Origin: Populus alba
Taxonomy: Eukaryota > Streptophyta > Magnoliopsida > Malpighiales > Salicaceae
Length of the DNA stretch: 64,000 bases
Assembly: GCF_005239225.2 (NCBI RefSeq)
Contig: NC_133300.1
Coordinates: 16,459,875-16,523,874, forward strand
Direction: 5' to 3'
Shown here: positions 36,851 through 49,066 of the stretch, piece after piece
Layout: every line of letters begins with the position of its first letter
Position numbering within the stretch: the stretch's first letter is position 1
Notes under the pieces: model-generated
What the model saw: the letters and a program-made list of their open reading frames with translations, nothing else
What the model was told of the DNA's origin: nothing
Database searches by the model: none
Translations under genes and position numbers: made by a program

Positions 36851-36940
36851 AAATCATTTTCCTTTTTGGTTTTCTTTACAAAGCTTACTATGCAAAAATT
36901 TTGAGGATTTCGCTTCGTAAGCATTGTAAAGAGGGGCATC

Positions 36941-39360
36941 TGTTGCTACCCAATTTTTGACCCATGTTTTTTATATATTTTCAAAAAAATCCAAAAAATA
37001 GAGAAAAACAAAGAAAATCCAAAAAATATGTTTTTTTTAATATATTTTCGTCATTTTAGCAATTTTCAACGTCGTCTAAAAAGAATTTAATTTTCAAAGG
37101 ATTTTCAAAACGCGTTCGACTTTTCACGCGTCGTTTTTAAAATCATTGATTTTCCTCATCGAGTCGACGTTGATATTGCTCGTTTTCAAAAATACAAAAA
37201 AATAAGAAAAATCAAATTTTACAAAAAAAAAGAAAATTAAGGGACACAATTTTAAGGCCGAAACAAATATTTTTGCCTATGTATAGGGAATTTTGAATTA
37301 TGGAAGAAGGGGCAACCTAAGAATTTTTTTTTTCTCTCTTCACCCGAAAACTAGTTTGTTGCCCCTAGCCCAAGACCATTATTATTTAACCCCTCTCTTT
37401 CGGGCTGAAAATGAGCAGCTCAACCCCACCCATGGTCCTCTTTTCTTTGTTTCCCGCCGACAATGGCCGACAATGGTGGCCCTCCTCATGATGAAAGCTT
37501 CTATTTCTTCTCATCTCCAGCTTTGTAAAAGGAGGGAGATGGGAGCCATTTTTTGGGAAAGATCCGCAGGAGGGGGGGAGACACCCAACAAGCCCCAATC
37601 CCTTTGGGATTTTTTCATCTACCTCTCATCAACACCAAGAGAAGCCAAGGCAGCCGCTCACCCCAAATAAAGCCCTTCCCCACTGGTGAATGTATTTTTT
37701 TTCTCCCGGGCAGCCACCATCAGAAAACCAAGGCAGCCCCCCCCTGGTTTTGATTTTTTGACCGGCTGTGAACAAGCCTCCATTTTGATTTTTTTTTTCT
37801 TCTTTCCCCGTTGAAGCCGCTGGCCAGCCCCCCACCATTTTGAATTTTTTTGTTTTTTTTTTTCTTTCTGGTTCTCACCCAAAGACAACCGAACCAACCC
37901 CCCCTATCCTCTGCTTTGTTTTGTTTTCCTTTCAACACCGGAACCATTCTCTTCTTCTCCTTCAACCAGCCACAACTGATTTTCCCCTTCCTCACCGAAC
38001 CCGAAACCAGCCGTCCATCTTCCTTCTCCCAGCACCGAACCAGTTCTCCAAGGCAGCCTTCACCCGATTTTTTTTCTTCTCATCTTTCACAGCCAGCTCA
38101 GACTCTCCCCAGCACGCCGGAGCCACCACCGCTGGACCTTCCACATCTGCCTCCACCGCAACTCACTTCTTTTCTTCCAGTCCATCGCCGACCAGCACCA
38201 GACCCTCCCCCCTCTCAGCAGCGTCACCTCCTCCTCCGGACCATCAACGCCATCCTCCAACAGCAGCAGCTCCTCCACAGCAGCACCCGATCTCCCCGCA
38301 ACTGAAGAACCCAGCGACGACCACAGCAGCGGCCGAACAGTCCCAGCGGCAACGCCCCCTTCTCAGTCGTTTCCCTCTTCACTGCTGGCCACCTGAAACG
38401 GAGGAGAGGAAGGAGATGACCGATCTGCAGCGAGGCAGATTCAAAAGACCCGCACGGGACAGATCTGAAGAGAACTTGAACAGATCTAAAAAACTAAAAT
38501 CGACTGTGTTGTGCATTTTCTGTTATTGCAGGTCACCTCCGGCGAGAGAAAGGAAGAGGAGAGGAAGCCATTACAGCCCCTCACGCTGCCCAGAATTTCT
38601 CATGCGGCGCGTGAACCCACGCTGCCCGCCAGTGACAGGGTGGCGCGTGGGAAGACGCTGCCACCAGCGTTCAGTTGCCCTGAAAATGCTCGCCCAGCAC
38701 TGTTTCAGTGGTGCAAAAGGTGTTCCTGTGAATTCCATATTGTTTTAGGGCTGTTATTGTAATTTTAATGTAATTTTTGTTTGATGTAATTCTTATTTAG
38801 TTTTGAATTTGTATTTGTATTTGTATTATGGAAAGAAAAGACAAGAAAAGAAAAAGAAAAAAAAAGAAACAAAAAAAAATAAAATAGTGAAATATGAATG
38901 TGTGTGGTTGTATTTTTTATTATATGTTATTGAATTATAAAAATTAAAAAAGGACAAAAAGAATTATTTGTTAATTCAAATATGGTTAAATATCTCAAGG
39001 ACAAATAAAATCAAGTTGTATTTTCCATGAAAATATGAGGACAAGTTTCTACATATATTCGGGGATTTAATAACTGATTTATTCAAGCCTAAGAATTTAA
39101 TTAATATTTTAAATTTTCAAATCACATCAGAACACGAAGCAGCTTATCTCAGGTAGGGTGTGTTAGGGGTGCTAATACCTTCCCTAACCACAACCAGTCC
39201 CTTACCCATGATCTCTGACAAGACCAGTACATCAGGTTTCCTAGTAGCCCTCAATAAATTACTAGGTGGCGACTCCCACGAACGAATTCAAAGCAAACGC
39301 AACAAACAACGAAAATCGCCAGCCGATGCCGCGCGCCAGGATTTTTTTTGGGGTGCGACA
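36941..39360 (+). repeat. 3' LTR (2.4 kb) of the large LTR element
   Basis: Begins TGTTGCTACCCAATTTTTGA and ends GGGGTGCGACA. It contains a C-rich region (37.3-38.7 kb) with long open frames that are low-complexity and overlap in several frames, so I do not call a gene there. Confidence 0.75.
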
Positions 39361-40175
39361 ATAAATGTTTATTGCAAGGAAAAATTTGAATTGGATATAG
39401 TTAATGATAATGTTGCGAGAAGGGTTTGGAAGAATTACGTTGCAATTACATAACATCGAAATCAAGATAATTTTTTATTCAAAATATTAAAATTTTATTT
39501 GTCATTTACTTATAGATAATTTGTTTGTATTATATGAGTTGTGTGATTTTTGGTACGAGGTGCAAAAGAAATCCAAAAAATATGTGAAAGAAAGTGATCT
39601 ACCAGGCTAGAATGACATGACGGTTTGGAAGGATTTCAGGTCGCTATACATCTTCGAGACTTTATGGGCGGAACACATTCAACATGTGATGTCCATGCAT
39701 ATCACACGATGGTCACAATTTGATGCCGGGAACCGAAGCTGACAAATTAACGGTTTTATTATCACGCACACCGGCGGTTCCGTTCTGTTTATTTTAAATG
39801 CGAAGAGGATAGTAAGATTTTTTTTTAATTTGCATCCATTTTTTAATTTGTTGTTTTTTATAAAATATATTTAACTGACAATATTTTTATCTTGCAGACA
39901 ACAGTTCTTAGACATGAGCCAAACGCAATGGAGTTTTATGTGGAAACGCATGTGTGAAGTGATGGCCACCAAAAAAAAAATACAATAGTTCATAGATAGC
40001 CAAGCTCAACGCTTTGTGTTATGTTGGTTTTCAATAAAAAAGTTTTAGTTATTATTTACTTGAATTTGATGAATTTATTGTTTATTTTTAGGAGACATAT
40101 AACAGCCGATTAAAAAAGAAATATATGGACAATTCTTCTACCCATCCAGATATCGATCCAAATTTTTGATTGAAT
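39361..40175 (+). mobile_element. CACTA transposase fragment, copy 2
   Basis: Near-identical to positions 31793-32605: FELDIVNDNVARRVWKNYVA at 39385 onward, the MTVWKDF block, and the ETYNSRLKKKY block at about 40090. Its left part was separated by the LTR-element insertion. The same stops and frameshifts are present, so both copies descend from one already dead fragment. Confidence 0.6.
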
Positions 40176-41115
40176 GTAAGATTGTGATAAAAATCGGTTA
40201 TACAAACTCTCTAACACTATAACCAAAAACTTATAAACAACCTTTAATATTTCAATCATTGAATGCTTACCATTAATCCAGAGCACTTAATCAACCATGG
40301 CATACAATAACGTAGACCCATCTCAATTAATAAAAAATATGAACGACTGCAACGACTCCTCTCAACTGTCGCAGTGTATTTTAAAAAGGAGAGAGAGGCC
40401 ACTTTCTTCACGAATGTAGCCACCCTTCTCAACTCCTCTCCCTGAAACAGCCCCTCCCTTCTCGCCACCTCCCTGTTCCTGAATCTACCAACCTTCTCCA
40501 CCTCATCTCAGAAACTGCTCCTTTTTTTTTCATCGACTCCGCCGCACCCTCTCAAGTCCTCTATAAAAAAACAGCTCCTCCTTTCTGGCTTCCCTCATTC
40601 TCGGATCTAGCCATCCTTTCCATCCCCCTCTCGAAAAAGGCTTCTCTCTTTCGCTGCCCCTTGTTTCTTATGTTAAAAAAAATTGTAACTGATATAATTA
40701 TCCGAAGCAACGTTGCATAAAAAACTAGCTAGTTAAGTAATTTGTTAGAGAAATGCCGCTTGCCTTCCTTGAGCATCTTATTGCCAGAATCTCAAGCATT
40801 TTTTTTATGAACATGGATTCACCTTCTTACTTCTGCCTGTGAATTGTAATGCGGGAAGGAAAAACGTTAAGTCTAATAATCAAATACAATTAGCAGTGAA
40901 TTAATAGCAAAGTACAGATATATAGGGCCATCTGGACATGCAGGATCCCATGAAGATGAAGGAATGTTGTGCTCTCATAAACCGAGACAAAAGATCTTTA
41001 AACAAGTACGAAAATGAAGTAAAATTTCACTAATTAAGGCAACATCTGCCTGCAAACATCGATCACGAGAGAGCTACAGAGAGAGCTCTCTTCTTTATAC
41101 GAAAGGAAATGGCAG
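39361..41115 (+). repeat. Direct repeat, right copy (partner 31793-33560)
   Basis: Differs from the left copy by scattered single bases and small indels only. It runs from the retrotransposon insertion point to about 80 nt short of the last exon of KIN-like C. Confidence 0.85.
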
Positions 41116-41193
41116 AAACAAAACAACAGATGAACATTGCATTCAATTTCTAAATTGCTATAGACAATTATTGGACTGATCCATTCAGCTACT

Positions 41194-41866
41194 TCATTTG
41201 TTCATTCCAGTTGCATTCTTCACTCCTTCAACAGCTGCCTGTGCCGTAGACATCACCTGTTCACCGGCCTACACCAAGAACAAGTATCATAAGTAAATTA
41301 TACATTTGTTCATTGTATTCTTGAGCACAAGCTACTGTAGTGGTGAGGATGAATTCTCTCAAAAATAAAACACAGAAAATGAGATTGAAGGAAAGTATTT
41401 GAATACCCCTTGCACTGATTCCTTTGCATATTGAGCAGCATTACCAGCTTTGTCCATCATGGTAGGACTGGTCTTCTCCTGAAACAAACAAAATCCATGC
41501 CTTATCATGTATTGGAAGAGAGATATCATTGTGTTCTTGAGCACAAGCTACTGTGGAGGTGAGGATGAATTCTCTGGGAAAAAAAACATAGAAATGAGAT
41601 TGAAGGAGAGTATTTGAATACCCCTTGCACTGATTCCTTTGCAGATTGAGCAGCATTACCAGCTTTGTCCACCAAGGTACTGGCCTTCTCCTGAAACAAA
41701 CAAAATCCATACCTTATCATGTATATATCATTGTATTGGAAGAGAAATATCATGCATGAACATTCATCAATAAAAAGGAAGAAATACAAATAAGTCATAG
41801 GCTGACCTGAACTTGGCCCTTGGCCTCACCAGCTTGGAAGCTCATCTTCTGGGTATTGTCAGCCAT
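41194..41866 (-). CDS. KIN1/KIN2-like stress protein, array copy C
   Basis: Exons 41807-41866, 41622-41690 (2a), 41407-41478 (2b), 41194-41268, all phase 0, giving 91 aa. The protein is as copy A except that the last exon begins AGEQ instead of VGEQ. The coding sequence and splice sites are intact. Odd: its upstream region lacks both ACGTG cores present in the sister copies, so its regulation may differ. Its downstream flank is the direct repeat shared with copy B, while the gene body itself is closest to copy A. Confidence 0.85.
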
Positions 41867-41969
41867 CTTTGGTTTCTGATTTCTTTAAAAGATTTGGAAG
41901 AACTCGAATAAATTCTCAGATGCTTGAAAAAACAAAACTCTTGGTGGTAAAGGAATGCCATGGCAGCCA

Positions 41970-42022
41970 TAATTTATACTGATTAAAACCAGTCCATTGC
42001 TAGACATGCAATGCCACTTGTC
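41970..42022 (-). promoter_or_regulatory. Promoter of KIN-like C with degenerate ABRE pair
   Basis: The TATA-like 'agtataaatt' (minus strand, 41971-41980) is kept. The region that is a double ABRE in copies A and D reads 'ctagacatgcaatgccacttgtc': the first core has lost bases and the second has ACTTG for ACGTG. Confidence 0.6.
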
Positions 42023-42449
42023 AAGCTATAGATTGCTTGAAATAACATCCGTTATTGAGGTTGAGATTTTGGGGGCCTTTGACCAGGGGGGTTGTGAATT
42101 TTGTGAATAATTCATGTGCTAACTTTCTTTCTTTGTTTGTTTTTTAATTTTAAAAAAAAAAAATTCTTTCGGTTTTTTTTCAAGACATTCGTTTAAGAAA
42201 GGATCATGATTAGTTTATGTGACTAATTTGAACAAACACTCTTGAATATTTAATTAACATAAACTTTATTTTTTTTAGATTTGTTGATAAAAATACCGAG
42301 ATTTTATTTGAATGTTTCATTTAAAATTTGCTTTTAAGATAATAATGGATTGTTTTTTGGAAAATAGTGCTTTCAATTTATAAAATATCTTGATATTAGG
42401 TTGATGATTGATTTTATGATTGTTTATTTTTCATATTTTTAAATCAAAT

Positions 42450-43370
42450 ACTCTTGAATGACATGGCAGTTTGGATGAATTTTAGACCACCATATATATT
42501 AGAGATTATATGGGCGGAATACTTTCAGCATGTGATGTCATGTGATGTCTGCGTGTATCACGCAACATTCACAGCTCAGTGTTGGGAACTGGAGCTGAAA
42601 AATTTACGGTTATGTTATCACGTATACCGGCGGCTCCGTTCCGTTCATTTTCACATGCGAAGAGGACATTAAATTTTTTTTTAATTGCATCCATTTTTTT
42701 ATTGGTTGTTTCTTATAAATATATTTAACTGACAATATTTTTATTTTGTAGGCTACAGTTCTTGGACATGAGCCAAGCCCAATTAAGCTTTTTGTAGAAA
42801 CACACGTGTGAAGTGATGACCGCCAAAATGAAATGCAACAGTTCATAGATAACCAAGCTCAACACTTTGTGGTATGTTTGTTTTCAACCCTTTTTTTCTT
42901 AAATTATTATTTACTTGAATTTGATGAATTTATTTTTTATTTCCATGAGACATATAACAGCCGGTTAAAAGAGAGATACATGGACGATTCTTCTACCAAT
43001 CCAGATATTGATTTAGATTTATGGTTGAAGGTAAGATCATCTGGTGCACTCGATGAAAATTGGGTGTGCGGACTCTCTAACACTATGACCAAGAACTTGC
43101 GGACGAGCTATATTGTGTCAACCGTTAGATGCTCTCAATCGATCTCGAGCACTTAATCTTTGGAGTTCACAGCCTTGTTAAATCAAGGAGTACATGAACA
43201 TAATCCATTTCCATGAAAAATATGAACGAATCTTTGCGGATTATGAAAAACTCTGCCGATTGGTAATGAAGATGAGATCACATATATGTGATTCATGTGC
43301 ACCCCTTTATTGTCCCCATGGTCTTAACGACAACTACCCTTCTCCTTCTCCAACACCGTCTTTATTATAA
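42450..43370 (+). mobile_element. CACTA transposase fragment, copy 3
   Basis: A more diverged relative of copies 1 and 2 that extends further: DMAVWMNFRPPYILEIIWAE, then a block ending near 42840, ETYNSRLKERYMDDSSTNPD (about 42949), LDLWLKVRSSGALDENWV, and a SISST...LEFTALLNQGVHEH block at about 43137-43200. This is the typical C-terminal part of the plant Ptta/En/Spm transposase. Stops and frameshifts interrupt it. Confidence 0.65.
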
Positions 43371-43539
43371 TTTTATTGTATTTGAATGTATAAATGTTTA
43401 ATCTTATAATAAATATTTGATTTTTATATTATTATAATCTATTTTTAAATATTTGAATTTTATATTAATTTAATTTTTTAACTATTTTTATATTTCAGTT
43501 TAGTAGATTTTTAAAAAATATTTTTAAATTATTATTGAT

Positions 43540-43870
43540 GGGGTTACTGAAGAACTTATTTCGTCAGTATATTCCAGTGAATTGAAAAAAACAATTATAG
43601 TAAATGTCAATGGTATTGTTAACTTACCAATAAAATCAGTCTATCAGTATATTCTAGAGAGTTGAAAAAAAATTACTGCAAATGTCACTGTAATTGTTAG
43701 CTCACTGACATAATAAGCTCGTTAGTATATTATAAAGAATTGAAAAAGAATTACTACAAATTAATACCACTGCAACTATTAACTCAATAATGAAATTACA
43801 TACAATTCTCATGTTGGTGATATGCTTCATGACTGTGCTGATAAAATAATTACAGACGGATTGTTGGTCT
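43540..43870 (+). repeat. CACTA subterminal repeats
   Basis: Three diverged tandem units of about 90 nt with the pattern 'cagtatattccagtgaattg', 'aaatgtcaatggtattgtta', 'actcaccaa'-like. Such arrays are found at the ends of poplar CACTA elements. The same motif occurs inverted at 58960-59200. A terminal CACTA was not located. Confidence 0.55.
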
Positions 43871-44190
43871 AAATAATCAAATATATTTAGCAGTGAATTA
43901 ATAGCAAAGTATAGATATAGAGGGCCATCTGGATATGCAGGATGCCATGAAGATGAAGGAATGTTGTACTCTCATAAACTGAGACAGAAGATCTTTAAAC
44001 AAGTACGAAAATGAAGTAAAATTTCACTAATTAAGGCAAAATCTGCCTGCAAACATCGATCACGAGAGAGCTACAGAGAGAGCTCTCTTCTTTATACGAA
44101 AGGAAATTACAGAAACAAAACAATAGATGAACATTGCATTTAATTTCTAAATTGCTATAGACAATTATTGGACTGCTCCATTCAGCTACT

Positions 44191-44846
44191 TCATTTGTTC
44201 ATGCCAGTTGCATTCTTCACTCCTTCAACAGCTGCCTGTGCCGTAGACATCACCTGTTCACCAGCCTACACCAAGAACAGGTATCATAATTAAATTACAC
44301 ATCTGTTCGTTATTTTCTTGAGCACAAGCTACTGTAGTGGTGAGGATGAATTCTCTGGGGGTAAAAACACAGAAAATGAGATTGAAGGAGAGTATTTGAA
44401 TACCCCTTGCACTGATTCCTTTGCATATTGAGCGGCATTACCAGCTTTGTCCATCATGGTAGGACTGGTCGTCTCCTGAAACAAACAAAATCCATTCCTT
44501 ATCATGTATTGGAAGAGAAATATCATTGTATTCTTGAGCACAAGCTACTGTGGAGGTGAGGATGAATTCTCTTGAAAAAAAACATAGAAATGAGATTGAA
44601 GGAGAGTATTTGAATACCCCTTGCACTGATTCCTTTGCAGATTGGGCAGCATTACCAGCTTTGTCCATCAAGGTACTGGCCTTCTCCTGAAACGAACAAA
44701 ATCCATGCCTTCTCATGTATTAGAACAGAAAAATCAAGCAGATTCATGAATTAAAAGGAAGAAATAAAAATAATTCATAGGCTGACCTGAACTTGGCCCT
44801 TGGCCTCACCAGCTTGGAAGCTCATCTTCTGGGTATTGTCAGCCAT
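44191..44846 (-). CDS. KIN1/KIN2-like stress protein, array copy D
   Basis: Exons 44787-44846, 44618-44686 (2a), 44404-44475 (2b), 44191-44265, giving 91 aa. Changes from copy A: STLMDK in 2a, ETTSPTMM at the start of 2b, AGEQ in the last exon. All splice sites and frames are intact. The gene body is nearly identical to the damaged copy B. A copia element starts about 0.8 kb upstream. Confidence 0.85.
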
Positions 44847-44949
44847 CTTTGGTTTCTGATTTCTTTAGAAGATTTGGAAGAACTCAAATAAATTCTCAGA
44901 TTCTTGAAAAAACAAAACTCTTGGTAATAAAGGAATGCGATGGCAGCCA

Positions 44950-45004
44950 TAATATATACTGATTAAAACCAGTCCATTGCTGGACACGTGCAATGCCACG
45001 TGTC
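44950..45004 (-). promoter_or_regulatory. Promoter of KIN-like D: TATA box with paired ABRE/G-box
   Basis: GACACGTGGC (44995-45004) and GCACGTGTCC (44982-44991) on the minus strand, upstream of a TATATATT box (about 44951-44960). Same layout as copy A. Confidence 0.65.
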
Positions 45005-46019
45005 AAGCTATAGATTGCTTGGAATATCTTCTGTTATTGAGGTTGAGATTTTGGGGGCCTTTGACCAGGTGGGTTGTGAATTTTGTGAATAATTCATGTG
45101 CTAACTTTCTTTGTTTGTTTGACAAAATAAATAAATAATTCAATTAAAAAAATTAAAGAATCCAAAATCTTGAACCCAACTTTTAATAGAAACCAACATT
45201 TTCATACATGTAAGTGTTGTCCAAATTTTATTAGACAAGTGAGAAAAAAAAAAAATTTAGTTTATGAGACTAATATGCAAAAACTTCTTGAATATTTAAT
45301 TAGCATAAACTTGATTTTTTTTAGATTTGTTTATTAAATTTTTTAATATTTTTTAATTATATAAAAATTACCGAGATTTTATTTGAATGTTCCATTTAAA
45401 ATTTGTTTTCAAAACTATAATGGATTTTTTATTTAGAAAATAATGCTTGTTTTATAAAATATCCTGATAATAGATTGAGTATTGATTTTATGATTATTTT
45501 TTATTATATTATTAAAATAAAATATAATTTAAAAAAAATATAAAATCAGTTAAAAAAATTTAAGTTTGATTTACTTGATCAAATTTAATAATAATTTTAA
45601 AAAATTTCTCTAATACTTTTTTTATTTAATTTTTTATTTAATTCATGTATCATAGAAGTTATGTTTATTGGAAGTTCTAGTCATTGGTAGGTTTGACCGA
45701 GTCTTTAGGAATTTGTTATTTGATTTAGTGGCTGAGAAAGTGTCTTGTTTGTGATATTATTTAGAGGAATTGTGGTGAGTGCGTTCTAATGTAAAGTCTA
45801 TTAATAGGTCCTTTTTCTTCTTTTTTTCATTGTCAAGAACAGAGCTTTCTCTTTTAACAAGTCTCTTTTGTTATTTTTCATTATTTAGTAATAGTGGTAT
45901 CATAGCCAGGTTAGTGAGACAAAAGCAAAAGAGAAAAAGTTCTCAAATAGTGAGTCTCCAAAATAGTTTAAATAGCAGTAGCTCTTTTCTCCTCATATTT
46001 ATTTCTTGCAAAAAACGAT

Positions 46020-46880
46020 GTACTCAGATTCAAATTTTGTGCAGGCAGTAATCCCATATCTTAATGGTCATTATAACCGTTAGAGTATGCTAATAGGAAA
46101 CTTTCTTTGATCAAAAGAATATTGGTCAATTATTGAATCTGGAATTGAAGAATTAGCAACAACTACAGTCTTGACAGATACCCAGAAAACATAGTCGGAA
46201 AAGAGAAAGCTTAAATATATAAAGGCAAAAAATTATCTTTGTCATGCTATTAATCGTCTCATCTTGGAAACAATTCTTAGCAAATAAACTTCCAAGGATA
46301 TATGAGATTCCATTGAGACGAGATTTTGAGACCCTACATATGAAGGTTGGGGAATATGTCACCAACTATTGTGCCATAATTATGGAGATAAGCAACAAAA
46401 TGTGATTTTCATGGTGAGAAGATGGATGATGGTGTTATTGTTGAAAAGATATTGCATTATTTAGCAACAAAATATGATTATGTTGTATGTTTGATTGAAG
46501 AATCAAAAGACATAAATACACTCTTTCTTGATGAACTGTAAAGCTCTTTTTAGTCAATGAACAAAAGATGAATTGAAGTTCAAATACAAACGAGCAAGCT
46601 TTAAAGGCTTTTACCTTTACTCGGTTCTCAAATTTTAGAGGAAGAGGTAAAGGTAAAGAAAAGGGAGGTAGAGGTAATAAAGATGGCAACATACAATACT
46701 TTAAGGCTGGTGATGATCAATATCAAGGCAGAGATAGAGGATAGGTTCAACACTTTGACAAATCTAAGGTAGAGTGTTTCAAATGTCATAAATTTGAACA
46801 TTATCATTCTAAGTGTTATGCTAGGCTACCTAAAGACAAAGCAAAGGAGAGCAAATGTATTTTGCTGAAAAACAAATCCA
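46020..46880 (+). pseudogene. copia gag remnant with zinc knuckle
   Basis: Broken frames show FVQAVIPYLNGHY, SKEYWSIIESGIEELATT, then a Gly/Arg-rich stretch (about 46630-46740) and the zinc knuckle CFKCHKFEHYHSKC at about 46774-46815 (CX2CX4HX4C kept). Typical UBN2-type gag of plant copia elements. Confidence 0.7.
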
Positions 46881-47169
46881 TCTTTTAATGGAGGTAAAAG
46901 ATATTTAATTACCTTCATTGATGCTTTTACTCAAAAAACTTGGGTTTATTTTTTACAGCAAAAATCAGAAGCTCTATGTTTATTTTAAAGCTTTAAGGCT
47001 CATGTGGAGAATGAAACATGAGAGATTATTAAGACCCTTCGAACAATTATGGTGGAGAATATTGCTCAACCGAATTTGAAGTTTTTTGTATGGATCATGG
47101 CATTCAAAGGGAACTCATAGCTGGTTATACACCATAATAAAATGGTGTATCAGAGCAAAAAAAAAAAAA

Positions 47170-48800
47170 AAAGTCTATTATAGTAGCTCGATCTCTTCCT
47201 CGTATTCGAAAAAGGCCTGCATAGAGGGAAGACTATAAGGTAACTCGAATTGAAGATCCAATCACTCACTTTGCTTTATTTTCAGATTGTAATCCTACAA
47301 CCTTTGAAAATGCTATCAAAGAAGCAAAATAAAGGAAGGCGATGGATGATGAAATTGATGCCATTGAAAGAAATGACAATTGGGAGCTGACTGATATTCC
47401 GAAAGCACATAAAACCATTGGTTTAAAGTGGGTTTTCAAAACAAAACTAAAATAACATGGTAAAGTTAATAAATATAAGGCACGTTTGATAGCTAAGGGA
47501 TATAAACAAGAATATATGATCGATTATATAGAAGTTTTTGCTCCAGTTGGAAGACATGATACATTCAGATTGGCGGCGTAGAACTTGTGGCCTATTTTCC
47601 AATTGGATGTCAAATCAACATTCTTGCATTAAAACTTGGAAGAACAAGTATTTGTAGAACAACCTTTTGGTCATATTAAGATCATAAATGAGCATAAAGT
47701 TTATAGAATAAATAAAGCTCTTTATGGATTAAAACAAGCTTCACGAGCTTGGTATAATCACATTGATACTTATTTTTTGAAAGAAGGCTTTCACAAATGT
47801 CCATATGAGCACACATTATTTGTTAAAATTGAAGATAAAGGGAAACTGCTCATTGTTTACTTATATATAGACGATCTTATATTTACTGGAAATGATGTTG
47901 TTATGTGTAAGGAATTCAAGAAATATATAATGATTGAATTTGAAATGTTTGACCTTGGTATGATGCATTACTTTTTTGGTATAGAAGTAGTGCAATCCGC
48001 TAATGGGATATTTATTTCTCAAAATAAGTACGTGTAAGATATTTTGGACAAGTTTCAAATAAGGGATTGCAATTCTATTAGCACTCCAACTAAATTTGGC
48101 TTGAAGCTAAACAAAGATCATGAAAGGAAAGAAGGTGGATAACACATTTTACAAGCAAATTGTTGGCAGTTTGATGTATTTAACTACAACAAGACTAGAC
48201 ATAATGTATTTTGTGAGCTTAATTAGTAAGTATGTGGAGAATCCAACAGATTTGTATTTGTTTGGAGCCAAGAGGATCCCTCGTTACTTGCAAGGAACTA
48301 AAGATTTTGGGTTGTTCTACAAGAAGGGCGAAAAGTAGTTGTTTGGGTTCTTTAACAATGATTATTCAGGAGATCAAACTGATAAAAGAAGCACTTCGGG
48401 TTATGTCGAGTTATGTTTTATGTTGGGCACAAGTATTGTTTCATGGTCTTTTAAGAAGCAACAAATTGTCATCTTATTAACAAATTGTCTGAATTTATTG
48501 TTGCCACAGCTTGTGCTTGTCAAGCTATCTAGTTAACAAGAATTCTTGAAGAACTACAATTCTAGCAAATTAAGGTTACTTCAAGAATCTAGTAAACGAA
48601 AGACAACCATATCAATGTTAAATATTATTATTTTAAGAGATCTCAGTAATGATGGAACAATCAAACTAGTTTATCATCGAAGTGAAGACCAAATTATAGA
48701 TATACAGGCCAAGTCTCTCAAATTTGCTATATTTGTTAAATTACATTATCTACTTGGAGTTTGTTCATGTTCTAAAGTGAACGAGAATTTTACAGAGGAT
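47170..48800 (+). pseudogene. copia integrase tail, reverse transcriptase and RNase H remnant
   Basis: The longest open part (47636-48037) reads VYRINKALYGLKQASRAWY, then LYIDDLIFTGND (YxDD box as YIDD) and LGMMHYFFGIEV, all hallmarks of RVT_2. Further blocks in other frames give VGSLMYLTTTRLDIMYFVSL (48156 onward), the STSGYVELCFMLG RNase H block, and EFIVATACACQAI (about 48500). The catalytic dyad is present, but stops make the polyprotein non-functional. Confidence 0.8.
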
Positions 48801-49066
48801 TGATTTTCCTTTTAAACTGATATATGTAGATTTCAGTTTAATAAAGAGTGTTAAAAGTTAAGTGTTTTATTTAATGTTTATTGAAAGTTCTAGTCTTTGG
48901 TAGGTTTGACAAAGTCTTTAGAAATTTATTATTTAATTTAGTTGCTGAAATGTACGATGCTATTTTATTATGATGAATGCGTTCTGATATAAAACCTATT
49001 TATAATTTATTTATTTTATTCTCAAGAATAGAGTTCTTTTTTAACACGTCTCTTTTTTTATTTTTA

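Larger units (their letters stand above)
34635..39360 (+). mobile_element. 3' part of a large LTR retrotransposon
   Basis: The right end is defined by a long LTR (36941-39360, TG...CA) preceded by a purine tract 'aaagaggggca' (about 36928-36938). It is followed by ATAAA, which continues exactly the sequence found uninterrupted at 31793, so the paralogous copy is the empty site. The internal part to the left contains no recognisable integrase or reverse transcriptase but two families of tandem repeats (35.79-36.85 kb). Tandem repeats between pol and the 3' LTR are known from Ogre/Tat-lineage gypsy elements; lineage here is inferred. The 5' half lies in or beyond the gap. Nothing is recognised at 34635-35790. 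Confidence 0.7.
45662..49066 (+). mobile_element. Decayed Ty1/copia retrotransposon
   Basis: Short LTRs (about 45662-45880 and 48875-49066) share 'tgtttattggaagttctagtc' and the 'gagttctttttt...gtctctttt' end. A primer-binding site TGGTATCATAGCC (45895-45907), one base from the initiator-tRNA-Met site TGGTATCAGAGCC, follows the left LTR. Inside are gag and part of pol with many stops. The domain order gag, protease/integrase remnants, reverse transcriptase, RNase H is that of copia elements. It sits in the 5' flank of KIN-like D. Confidence 0.8.

Noticed and set aside
37840..38748. A 302-codon plus-strand frame (Pro/Ser/Thr-rich) and overlapping frames
   Set aside because: It lies within the 2.4-kb LTR in a C-rich low-complexity stretch, is open in several frames at once, and shows no domain.
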